Source: Sistotremastrum niveocremeum HHB9708
Lineage: Eukaryota; Basidiomycota; Agaricomycetes; Sistotremastrales; Sistotremastraceae
NCBI GenBank assembly: GCA_001630475.1
Contig: KV419417.1
Span: 136,174 to 200,173, forward strand
DNA length: 64,000 nucleotides
Direction: 5' to 3'
Part shown: positions 1 through 10,359 of the stretch, piece by piece
How the letters are laid out: every line of letters begins with the position of its first letter
How positions within the stretch are numbered: the first letter of the stretch is position 1
Translations under genes and position numbers: made by a program
Notes under the pieces: generated by a model
What the model was told of the DNA's origin: nothing
Seen by the model: the letters and a program-made list of their open reading frames with translations, nothing else
Database searches by the model: none

Positions 1-675
1 ATCTTCGGGACCTGAGTGTAGACTCAAGCTCAACTCCAAATCTAAGCTTCTTAGGCATTTCACGGGACTAGAGGCCTCAGGCCTCATGTCTTCCGACACG
101 TGAAAGGGTGGACCGGGTGCTCCCGGGATATGCTGCGTTCAGAACGAAAAGTTCCTTGGAGGGACTTTGGAGGCTCCGAGACGTGATTCGAGCTCCTCGT
201 CTCGGGTAGATGGATAGGGCATCTGACACCCTTTAAATCGGCCTATACGTCCCGGATACGAGTCCCTTCTTGACGAGGCAAGATTTTTCATCTATCCAAT
301 AAGAAATAAACACAAGGTGCAATTTTCGAACGTGTGGTGGCCCGCGCGTTGGGAAAGATAGTCGCATATGGTCTGATTGTGAATTGTGAGCATGTACCGA
401 TTCTGAAGAGTATGTGAGGGTGTGAATAAAAATAAGTGAAGACCGGAGGAGGGGGTGGAAGATGGATCCCGAATAGCCGACGCGAGTTTCTAAATTCCCC
501 GCAAGGGGCCCGCTCGCGGGCCGGGCCGGCAAGAGTGTGACGTGCCTTCGGACCGACGCTCCCATCCTTCTGACCTCCGTTTAAATACTCTCCACCCTCT
601 CTCGCTTTAAATGTCGAACGGCTTACCTCCTCCCTCTTCTCATCCTCTCTCGTCAACCCGGCATCCCACTACACC
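1..675. other. Upstream region of the aldolase gene
   Basis: No gene was supported here. Open frames on the minus strand have no family resemblance and overlap promoter-like DNA. AT-rich TTTAAAT motifs lie at about 582-588 and 605-611, less than 100 bases before the ATG at 676, and could serve as TATA-like elements. A GC-rich inverted repeat lies at 507-522. The first 200 bases contain nothing recognisable. Confidence 0.4.
507..522. promoter_or_regulatory. GC-rich inverted repeat in the aldolase promoter
   Basis: GGCCCGC and GCGGGCC form a perfect 7-base inverted repeat around a 2-base loop, about 155 bases before the aldolase start. Such GC-rich dyads can be binding sites for Zn2Cys6 regulators. 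That role is inferred from position only. Confidence 0.25.
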
Positions 676-1929
676 ATGACCACCAACGGCCATTCACATA
701 CGAACGGTACCGGTGTTGTTCGGCCTTTAACACCTGGAATCTACGCCCCGATTCCAACTTTCTTCTTACCGGACTCTGAAGACCTTGGTATGTATTTCTT
801 TTTGAATATCGCTGAGATGTTGGTGTTGAGGCGGGCTAGATATTCCATCGTTCGAGGCGCATGTTACTCGTGTTGGATTGGCGGGTGTCGGGATCTTGGT
901 GTGCGGTTCGATGGGAGAGGCGCCCCATTTGTCGCATGAAGAACGCGTTATTCTCATCAAGGCAGCTCGACGAGCATTAGACAAAGCCGGCCTTCATCAT
1001 GCTCCCATTGTCGCTGGAACTGGAACTCATTCACTACGAGAGACTCTGCATCTCACCCGAGCAGCTGCACAGGCGGGAGCAGACTATTCGATCGTCATTT
1101 GCAGCGGATATTTCGCAGGGGCTATTGCGAATGATAAGCAGGCTTTGAAGGCTTTCTGGTCGGAAGTTGCTGCTAAGAGTCCTATTCCCGTGATCATCTA
1201 CAACTGTGAGTACCCCAACCGAACCCTTGACTCTCCTATCCATCCCATGCTCTTTTCCGTGGTCCGAAGTTGTGACTGATGATGTCTTACTTTGATTTAT
1301 AGACCCTGCCGCATGTGGTGGTATCGATCTCGACTCAGATACAATCGAAGAACTCGCCCAGGAGAACCCGAATCTCTGCGGTGTCAAATTGACGTGCGGA
1401 AACGTCGGCAAATTGACCCGTATCGCAGCAACAGTCTCAGTCCCCTCCTTCGACAAATCATATCCTCGTCAGAATTCCAACGCTCCTTTCCTCGTCCTGG
1501 GAGGATACACAGATTTCATCGTCCCTTCGGCGTTCGCCCGCGCACATGGTGCTATCACCGGTTTGGCAAATGTCGCTCCTGTGAGTCCCTCAGACCCTCT
1601 GTACCCTTACCCCAGCTAATGTGAATTACTATTAGCACGCATGTGCACGTTTACATGAGCTTTCACAAGCTGCCGTATCTGACCTCACTCTTCTGCCTGC
1701 TGCACAAGCACTCCAAGACGTCATTGCACGCGCCGACCGCACTATGGCCCTAGCTTCCATTTCAGGAACGAAAGCTACACTCGAGCGTCTCTATGGGTAC
1801 GGAGGCCTTCCTCGCAAACCCTTGCCTCCCTTCCCGAAAGAGAAAGCCGACATTCTGTGGGCCCATCCGAACGTCGTCGAGCTCGTTCGAGTCGAACGCG
1901 AACTGAGCGGAAAAATTGCTTCTAAATAG
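676..1929 (+). CDS. DapA-superfamily aldolase (HOGA / L-threo-3-deoxy-hexulosonate aldolase type)
   Basis: Four exons (676-787, 840-1205, 1303-1580, 1636-1929) join in frame to 349 aa, a normal length for eukaryotic class I aldolases of this superfamily. Visible family features are GVGILVCGSMGEA near residue 55 (the carboxylate-binding loop), YNYP with its conserved tyrosine after the second splice, and GVKLTCGN, where the lysine is the expected Schiff-base residue. Members cleave or form 2-keto acids with pyruvate as one partner. In fungi the closest roles are the last steps of galacturonate breakdown (GaaC/LGA1) or 4-hydroxy-2-oxoglutarate aldolase. The sequence alone does not decide between them. 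There is no signal peptide, so the enzyme is probably cytosolic. The first ATG with good frame continuity was chosen. Neighbours give no pathway support. Confidence 0.9.
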
Positions 1930-2422
1930 AGTGTCTGGAATTCAATCGTGTTTGAATGGGAGCTTCTTGGTCTTGGTTCTTATGTCTTGTCAACGTGTCG
2001 CCATTTGTTGTAGTTTTATTTACATTTGCTCTCCCCGGTTTCCACTTTCGCTTGCATCCTCCTTGGTGTGCTTCTTCATTTATCCTCCCGATCTTTTCCA
2101 TTTACAGCTTTTCTTGTTGTATGGTACGCATGTATTCTTATGTTTCACCAGGGCGGATGAAAGATAAAAACTTGAACACGCATCTTACTTTCTTGACATC
2201 GCGTGCGGTGGAGCTATATCAAGTTCCACGGAACCGGCGAACCTTGATTCTCTTATCAACTCCTAATCTCAATCAGACCCTGTAGACGGAAGCAAAAATG
2301 GCGTGGGAAATCAAAGTCAAAGCTTATTTATCAAGCTAAAGAATTAAGGCTGCTTGTCGGTACGGAGAAATATTCATGGAGCAAAGGGGCCCAAGCCAAG
2401 GAGACTTTCGCAGTGCAATTCG
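1930..2422. other. Downstream region of the aldolase gene
   Basis: T-rich sequence directly after the stop (about 1980-2110) looks like a 3' untranslated region. Short open frames here are hydrophobic translations of the T-rich DNA and are not supported as genes. Confidence 0.4.
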
Positions 2423-2937
2423 TTAGGAATTCGGAAAGCCAAGATACGGTCTTTTGCCTGCGGACCGTGGAGAAGATGCTTTGAGTTCGAGAACTGTCCG
2501 TGGAATGCGTCGAATGAAGAGGATGTCAAGATCGATAGAATTTCGGATTATTGTTGTCTTCGATATACCAGCAGAGCAGAGAGATACCGGGATGCGGGAA
2601 AAAGCAGCCAGCTCAGGGTCTCGCCGTATCTTTGGCGGAACTTTGCTTCGGGATATGAGAGGAGTAATGGTACAACCGAAATAAGAGCTTACCTTGTTAA
2701 TTTAGAGTGTACTATGTCTGACCAAGAGTAGACGTGTTGCACGAATTCAGTAGCGACTCCGGAAAGTAGAGCATTGAAACATTCAAGGAGATTGTTCAAT
2801 TCAAGAGACTCGGAGAATTCATGACTGACTAGGTTCAGCGCTCGCAGACATTTATGCGGTTTGTTAGAGCTCATGTATCTGGATGGAAAAGCGTTACTGG
2901 AATTAAATTCTAGAATAATATTAGCGATAAGAGTCAA
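2423..2937 (-). CDS. Possible F-box-like protein or fragment
   Basis: Two minus-strand segments (2693-2937 and 2423-2645) join in frame over a 47-base intron with GTAAG donor and AG acceptor, giving 155 aa. The first part has the pattern ANIILEF then LRALNLVSHEFSESLE, which resembles the helical F-box motif of basidiomycete proteins, where a leucine-rich helix is followed by 'sLrsLsLVsrsw'. No leucine-rich repeats follow, and the protein is short for this class, so it may be a fragment or may lack an upstream exon. Agaricomycete genomes hold many lineage-specific F-box genes, many of them decayed. A chance open frame cannot be excluded. Confidence 0.3.
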
Positions 2938-5046
2938 AGGTTGTTCGTCGATGATAGATCAAAGAAAATAATTTACCCTGTTCGTGTTAGCAGTGTTATC
3001 GAAGGTATAATATGGAACATACACAGCCCATAATCTGTCGCAAGCAGGATGACGAAGGGTTTGGATTCAATCCGGCGACCACTGGCACAGGAAGTAGGGC
3101 AGGTCTTCACCGGCAGGTCGTCCTAGATAATCAGAAGCAGCAGCGCTGCATCATTGCTCCCATATCAGAGGGACACAATTATAAGAGCAATAGCAGCCAT
3201 ATCTAAGACGTGAAAGTGAGGCGAACCAGCATGAGGTGACTGTTGAGAGCGAAAAACCATAGCTCCAGTAGGCGCCCGCAACCTCTCACGAACTGCTGAC
3301 CTGGCTACACGCCTTCCATGTTGAGAACATTTTGACTAGGGCTACAAGCCCAAGATTTGTACGAGCTGAGAACGTCGTGTTCCTCGCTGAAAGAGTACCA
3401 AGACATGATATGACAGTAGGTCATCTCTGGCATTCGCTGCCCATTCCTACATTTATCCCACGGGCGCGAGGTTTTCTGCGAGTTACAGTAACACTTCACT
3501 CCAGTAAGTACGAAGACACTATCAGGATGACAATATGGTGACAAATTATCTTACAAACGTAGGCAAGAGCTTGGTAATTTTTTGACCAATGCTTGCTCAT
3601 GATAGGGAACAGCGCGGGCAGGGCATGCTAACCCAACATCGTACCAGTTTCGTTCTCCTTCTACCTTTCACACTTCTCGGCCGATCGCTTCGTCCGAAAT
3701 AAGTTGCTTCTGAAATTCTAGCTCGCGCAGCGACAACGTTGATCTATTCCGCCGGGGTTCCGTTGATGAGATCTGCATCCGTCCAATGCTGCAGGGGTGC
3801 ATCTCGTCCAGGGCGCCGGCAAAGGAGGTGAATGAGCTAAAAGGGGAAGAAAGACTTGTGCGGATAAAATGATCCCGTATTGGAGAATGCTATACAAAAG
3901 TATGTCTACTAAAACACTACTCAACCTGCTTTCATGCCGATTAATTATATTCAACTAGTGAACGAAGGCGCCTTACTGTGAACTTCGGATCGAAGTGATC
4001 AAGTTCTACTCGGTGTCCCATAGTATCAGCAGTGAAAGTCAAAAATCAACATTGAACTCAAAACAATCAAAATCTCCACGTTCATTGGTCTCCTGGATAC
4101 ATCGGGCTGTCGGCTATCATCACGGCGCCAACTTGCAGCGCCTGTAAGCCCTTTTGCAACTAGTTCAATGACGGCCCCCGAATGCATACTGAGAAAAGAC
4201 GTTAACCCTTTTGATACTTTGATCTCCGCATATGACGCAAGCGATGAGCACGTTCCCCACTCCGAACCCAGTGCCGTGCGCATGTCCTATCACGGTGAGC
4301 ATCTGTTCGCTGACTCTTGAATTCGAGAGCTAATTCATTCTGCCAGTCTAGAGTTTGAGTGTTTGGTTGTCCGAAAACCGATGACCTGATTCAATTTTCG
4401 TGGAGAGCGAATAAAAGCGTCGTTTTGCTATGTTAAGTTCTTCGGCCACTCCAAGTCAGGCCCGAAGGCCGGTGAGTCACATTCGCCAAAGGCGCGGCCA
4501 TTGTGGAACGCCGCTACGACCTACCAATCCTAACGTTTGGATTCCATAGTATGGCTTGGATCAACGGAGTGGCTTCGGAGAATTGTTCGACACTGACCGA
4601 CCATTCACTGGATCATTTCCCTGTATTCTCTTTCCTATCGAAGTCGAAAGTTGCGAATATACCACCACCCACGCATTCTGTTGAATGTATTGTCGGGTCG
4701 TCTTTTTTCTGAGACCGACCGCGCACTTTTTCCGGAGACAACAGGACACTTCTTGAACATTCCGAGTGTCTTACTGCAAAATGGACGAACTTATTGACTG
4801 GACGTAAAGCACTTTTGAGATTCGGTCCTGTCCTCCGAACAGATCAGAGCTATACTTGGACGTTAGTTCTCTAACTGGCAGGTCCTGAAGCGATTCTCTT
4901 GCGCTCTTGTTGTTCCAGGAAGCGCTTCGCTCGCAAAGGAGACGGCCGCCGTGCATCAGGGAAAGAACGAAAGACATCTCCTGCATTGATCGGAAATTGG
5001 CTCATCGTACGAGTTGTTTTTGCGTAAGATGAAATGAGCTATGGCA
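2938..5046. other. Gene-poor stretch upstream of the laccase
   Basis: About 2.1 kb without a supported gene. Several short open frames occur on both strands (for example 4026-4283 minus and 4771-4986 minus) but none continues across plausible introns or resembles a family I know. The last few hundred bases are expected to hold the laccase promoter. No repeat unit was found. Confidence 0.35.
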
Positions 5047-5054
5047 TATAAAAA
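5047..5054 (+). promoter_or_regulatory. TATA box of the laccase gene
   Basis: TATAAAAA followed by a G run lies about 50 bases before the laccase ATG. It is a clear core-promoter match placed as expected for a strongly regulated secreted enzyme gene. Confidence 0.6.
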
Positions 5055-5104
5055 GGGGGGAAAAACGTCGTCTTTACTGCATCCACACCATAGGACCTAC
5101 TCTC

Positions 5105-7426
5105 ATGGCTGGTATTCGAGTTTCCCTCTATTTGCTATCTTTGGCGTTGTTTACCAATGTCTTTGCCGCCACACAATTCTATAATCTCGATTTGAACACT
5201 GGTCAAGTCGCACCCGATGGTTATGAGAGAACGTGAGTCTGATTTTATTCGGCCAAGCTATGATCACTTCATTCAAACATCAGTGCCATCACAATCAACG
5301 GGGCCTTCCAAGCACCAGTTATCACTGCCAACAAGAATGATAGAATCGAGGCTAACGTGAGCGACCACATCACGGATCCGGCAATCTATGAAGCGACGTC
5401 AATCGTGAGCTAGTATTCAGCCATTTCGCGTACTCCGTTAATGATCTTTTTTCCAGCACTGGCACGGCATGTTCCAACATCGAACCGCTACCGAAGACGG
5501 CACAGGGTTTGTCACTCAATGTACGGAAAATACATATGTCCTGTCACATGTTGACTGATATCCCGATTGACTCGCTAGGTCCTTTGGTTCCCGGCAACTA
5601 TTACAACTACAACTTCAGTACCGCCGGCCAAACAGGGTTTATCCCTTCTCACTATTAACCAAACCTTGATGTAGAATTCTGATTATCCCTGTCAACAGCA
5701 CCTATTGGTATCATAGTCATGTCTCCACTCAGTACTGTGACAATCTCCGTGGTCCTTTGGTGGTTTATGACCCTGAAGATCCCTACATCGGCTTATACGA
5801 CGTTGATGACGGTAGGTATCTCGCTACTAGAGAACATACTTCGTGGAGATCCTGATCCTATTACAGTCACCACTATTATCACGGTGGCCGACTGGTATCA
5901 TCTACCTTCGCTGGCGGCGTTTACAGATCCCACGATTCTAAATCCGTACGTGGAACCCTGATAATATCGGGATTTTTTATAATATAATGCTCCCAGGACT
6001 CCCGATTCTACTCTCATCAACGGTCTCGGTCGTTACGTCGGTGGACCAAGCACGAATCTGAGCGTGATCTCGGTGGAGTTTGGGAAGCGTTACAGGTAAA
6101 AGTAACTCATATTTTCTGCATATTAGATGACTGATACTTGGGCAGATTCCGACTCATCAATACCGCTTGTTTCCCGTACTATAACATATCTATCGACAAT
6201 CACAAGTTTACTGTTATTGAAGCTGACGGAGTGGAACACCTTCCTCTAACGGTAGACTCTCTAACGATCTTTCCCGGACAGAGATACTCTATCATTCTGG
6301 ATGCCAATCAAACGATCGGGAACTACTGTGAGCACACCTTCTCCAAGATTAGTGATTGCCCTAACACCGAGTCTATAGGGTTCCGTGCCATTCCCAGTCC
6401 AGCAATTGTCAACCAGACTCTATCAAGTTCGTCTTCCAGTTGAAATCTATTTTGTTCACCCTTGTTCACATCGATTATTTTTGCAGCCGATCCAGGACTG
6501 AACAACGCGATTTTAAGATATGTTGGAGCGCCAGCAATTGAGCCCAACACCACTGCATCCAACAGCACGGATCCACTAGTGGAAGCCGACATGATTGTAT
6601 GTTCTACCTTTTCGCGCGGTCTCTTATCCTAAATAGTCAATTATCGGAAGCCACTGGTCAATCCTGGTGCACCGGGAGGTTCCGGCCCGGCGGATGTTGC
6701 TTATGTTCTCACTATCGGGTTGGATGTAAATCTTAATCGTTTCTCGGAAATACACAAGTCTGATCTATATCCTAGGTCTCTAACTGGACTATTAACGGAA
6801 CGTCCTTCTATCCTCCTTCCGTCCCAGTACTTTTGCAAATCCTAAGCGGTGCAACCACCGCACAAGATATCCTTCCGCCCGGCTCGATTATCCCATTGCC
6901 GCCTAACAAGACGGTCGAGATCTCATTCCCGGACGCCAATGATATTAATCTCAGCCATCCGTTCCACCTTCACGGGGTAAGCGGCCCGTACATTGACATT
7001 TCAAGCAAATGCTCAATCTACTTCGAACAGCATAACTTCGACGTCGTGAAATCTGCCTATCAGACTACCCCGAACTACATCAATCCACCCAGAAGAGATG
7101 TGCGTGATCCCATCCGAATGTTGGTGCCCACTTTTGACTTTTCATAGGTCGTGGCGATTTATGGAGGGAACGTGACGTTTCGGTTCCAGACTAATAACCC
7201 CGGCCCTTGGATTCTACATTGGTATGTTAAACAATACGGCTCCCTACTCTGCGATGCTTAAAGTCGAAATAACAGTCACATCGACTGGCATCTCAAATCG
7301 GGATTGGCGATCGTCATGGCGGAAGACCCTGCAGGCGAAAAGACCGGCCCTAATTCGGTCATTGTCCCGCCAGCTTGGAACAACCTTTGCACTGCATTCA
7401 ATGAGTCTGGTCTTCCTCCCGTGTAA
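5105..7426 (+). CDS. Laccase (secreted multicopper oxidase)
   Basis: Fifteen exons and fourteen short introns join to exactly 523 aa, the usual size of basidiomycete laccases. The start gives a classic signal peptide (hydrophobic LYLLSLALF, likely cleavage after VFA), so the enzyme is secreted. All four copper-binding blocks are present: [32 protein letters not shown] and [15 protein letters not shown]. The cysteine of HCHIDWH is the type 1 copper ligand. The residue ten positions after it is leucine, the axial position associated with mid- to high-potential laccases. Many N-glycosylation sites (NVS, NLS, NQT, NTT, NWT, NGT, NVT, NES) fit a secreted glycoprotein. It oxidises phenolic substrates with reduction of O2 to water. 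Likely roles are lignin or humus modification, pigment or morphogenesis. It is a single copy here, with no laccase neighbour. Confidence 0.95.
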
Positions 7427-7866
7427 AATAAAGTAAATAAAATTCAAGTTGTGTTCTGTTTAATCATTGGGCTCAATGAGTGACCGTTTGTCAAGGGCGT
7501 TGTCACCAAACATCCCATTTCCCGATTATCAATTCAGAAAATTAGATGCAGATCGAGATACAAGCAACACTCTGGAATTCAGAACTACTGCATGAAGATG
7601 GTAGGGTATAGCGAGATAGGTATCGAAGAATGAGGATGAAAAGAATAATGACAGCATAATCATGGATGGTGACAGCAGAACCTGGGAAACACAAGCAAAG
7701 CTACTATGGAGAGCGAGACGATAGACAAATCAAATGGAACAGATAAAGTTACATGATATCGTGAACGAGAAGCGAGGTGCTTAGGACTGTGATGACGAGA
7801 ACGAAAACAAAAGTACGAAAGGATAGGAAGAAATCGTATAAGAATGCTGGTTTTTGTGAAAGCGCC
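7427..7866. other. Convergent intergenic region
   Basis: This segment lies between the end of the laccase (+) and the end of the 171-aa protein gene (-). AATAAA-like sequence around 7430-7442 could serve as laccase polyadenylation signal. No gene was seen. Confidence 0.4.
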
Positions 7867-8552
7867 TCAATGAGACGTCGGGACGGCGAACTCGTCACCA
7901 AAAGGGTTGACGTTATTGGCCTCTTGTTCCCGATTCCAATTATCTCGGACTGCATGTCGCCGTCAGGATCCAAACGGAAAGAACATTTAGATTGAGTTAC
8001 TTGTTTGAGCGGCGGTGGGGACAGCTGCGAGGGTTTCGTATCAGAGCATCCGCGAGTCTATGATAGGTAAACTGATACATACCGTTTTGCGCTTGTCCTT
8101 CATCTGCATTCGCAGCGTTGGAGTCGCGCGACTTCCAATGAAGCACCTTCGCCCTGATCTGCCGAGCCCATGCGCCGACGCTGGGCTTTACGGAAATCCC
8201 AGTCCTTTTCTCTGCATCGATGAGGAGTGGGGTGACCGTGCTGATAGACACGGCCTTGAGGGTGGGCTCCTTCACCGTAGAGGTTTCGCCGTCGTCGACG
8301 GGTGCGAATCCATCTGCATGGCTGTCCTCGTCGACCTCGGGTATCGAACTTAATACTGCTGACCCAGGGAATCGTGAAGCCCGACGTACGGGTCGAGGGC
8401 GGATGCCAGTAAAATTATCTGAACAAGAGGAGGGCTTAGGAACGAGGAGGGTGGGGGGAAGAGTTGGTTCGGGGCTTACCGTCGGAGACCTTGATAGACG
8501 CGGAGGGGGCGTTCGAAGCGCCGCCTATTTCGGAAGAAGGCGCGTGGGTCAT
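7867..8552 (-). CDS. Hypothetical protein, 171 aa, with a 24-base microexon
   Basis: Four exons (8480-8552, 8083-8418, 8001-8024, 7867-7949) join in frame to 171 aa. Every junction has a standard GT donor (GTAAGC, GTATGT, GTAACT) and AG acceptor. The protein is polar and probably soluble. It has a Ser/Ala-rich start, a basic central part (GIRPRPVRRASRF, then WARQIRAKVLHWKSRD) and an acidic C-terminus ending NPFGDEFAVPTSH, which contains an NPF tripeptide of the kind bound by EH domains. I do not recognise a family. The start is the first ATG of exon 1, and the frame is open further upstream without another ATG, so an additional 5' exon is possible. An alternative unspliced reading of the last part gives a hydrophobic tail, but the spliced reading looks more like coding sequence. 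Confidence 0.55.
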
Positions 8553-10359
8553 CTTCGAATCCTGATGGTCGCGAATGGTCTTGTAGAGAAAGTAGTGTGG
8601 TTTGTGATAGTTTTGGGATGAAGACTGGTAGAAGAGGATGGGCGAACGGGGGAGAAATAGACGGGGTAAATTGCTGAGGTATCCCGAGTTCTTTCATTAT
8701 TTGTACCAAGTCTCTAGGTCGAATGCCACCCAAAAAATTCGGTAGAGTGGCATTTTATTAGCCTGGCTGTGTAAAATGTAGTCCTGTGTGAGAAATTGCT
8801 TTTTGAGGATAGCCTACTGAGGTAGGAGTGCTTCTCCCGATCGGAACTGTAAGCGAAACATAAGCTTATTTGTGTTTGTTTGGAGCGGAGTTGGAACTTA
8901 CGCCATTTCGACCAACCTGAAGTCTACTTCGCTCGGCCGTCACTGACCTCTTAGGGGGTTCGACTGTATGATAAATGATTCCCCTTCAGTCTAGAAAATG
9001 ATTTTGGTACCCTAGACCCACAACGACCCGCTTTTTCTGAGTTGTCTTGTACAGATCTAGGCATAGCAACCTCGGGCCCTGAAGTGCCTGAGACCGTTGT
9101 ATCGTCTTGTGTATCCCGTCTGCAAGAAGGCAGTCTTGTTGAGGAGCCCCATACGCCTCAAAGATGCTCTAAAAACTCTAGAATCTACTCGTCTATTCGT
9201 TGGAGAGCAAAGAATCGACTCAACCTGACAACATCGCCGATTTTCCCGAGCTGTCAGTCACTTTTGAAGGCCCTGCTCTCGACGTCAATCACAAAAATCA
9301 CATGAAATGACTACGGACGCCGGCTAGTCATTTATTCTAGAAGGTGAAGTCATTTCCTTGGTTCGTGATTGGGCCGTACCTCGAATGCGCGCACTTCTTT
9401 CGGGCCTTTCTCGTTATTTCAAACCAAGGAGGCTGAGCTGCATTGCCATACGCAGTCCCAAGAGACGCGCACTCATTCTATATAGTGAGAGAACAAAGTC
9501 GAGCTGGCACGGCACCCGTTCTGATTGTCCACCCCGTTCTGGTCGGTCTTGCTCTCTCGCAGTCATTCATACAAACAAAGTTGCTTCATGATGTCCGAGA
9601 ATCGGCCCCTGGTGCCGAGCTGGAACCCCTGAATGACCACGCCAGAAGGGGCCTGGCGTTCCTTTTGGCTTGTCTACCCGGCATACATTTTCTCGCTCGC
9701 ACCGAACTGAATCCCGCACCTTGAAGAGACGACTTGTATTCCCTCGAACTTGTCCATCGTGCCCTCAGTAGCTCAATTGTCAAAGTAGGAGTTGAGGAGG
9801 AGGAGGTGAAGGTGGCTCATCAAAAAAAAAAAAAAGCGAGCGGGGTAACGTAACTCGCGGTCGCATGTCTGCAGAACAAAGGCAGAGCCTCAAAAATAAG
9901 GTTTTCATGAGTGTTGTTCGCACCCCAGTCATTTCTATAGAGTCATACTATATCAACAGTGTTCAGAGACACTTGGCTCGAGTACTCACCCCAAACGACA
10001 GGAGTGCACTAATAGTAGGGCCGGAAGCCATACGAACGCACGGAGGCCGAGCTTTAGTTACCGCCGAGAGATCGGCGTTATTTGTTCGTTTGTTCCTGGT
10101 CGATCCATCAAAAGTTCTTCCACGATCGATCACGCTCTCATGAAACAGCTGCGCACGCATAGAAACCAACGGACGGAAAGCGGAGAACGGACAACAGATA
10201 TATTTCCGAAGAACGACGAAGTGGGGTTGCAATGAATAAAGTTAACAGCATGTCGATGATCAATGATGATGAGAAAGCAAAAAAGCTCTGAAAGGGGGTG
10301 GAGGTGAGTGTAATAATGAGGGTGACGTGACCAGATATCGCTCTGAGTCAGGCGAGTTT
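8553..10359. other. Gene-poor stretch with a short poly-A run
   Basis: No supported gene in 1.8 kb. Open frames at 9042-9305, 9358-9591, 9443-9724 and 9865-10143 have no family resemblance and do not extend by splicing. A run of 14 A lies at 9822-9835. Without a target-site duplication or a recognisable body it is not evidence for a retroposed element. Confidence 0.35.

Noticed and set aside
9822-9835. Run of 14 A as a possible retroposon tail
   Set aside because: No reverse transcriptase, SINE-like body or flanking target duplication is visible nearby.
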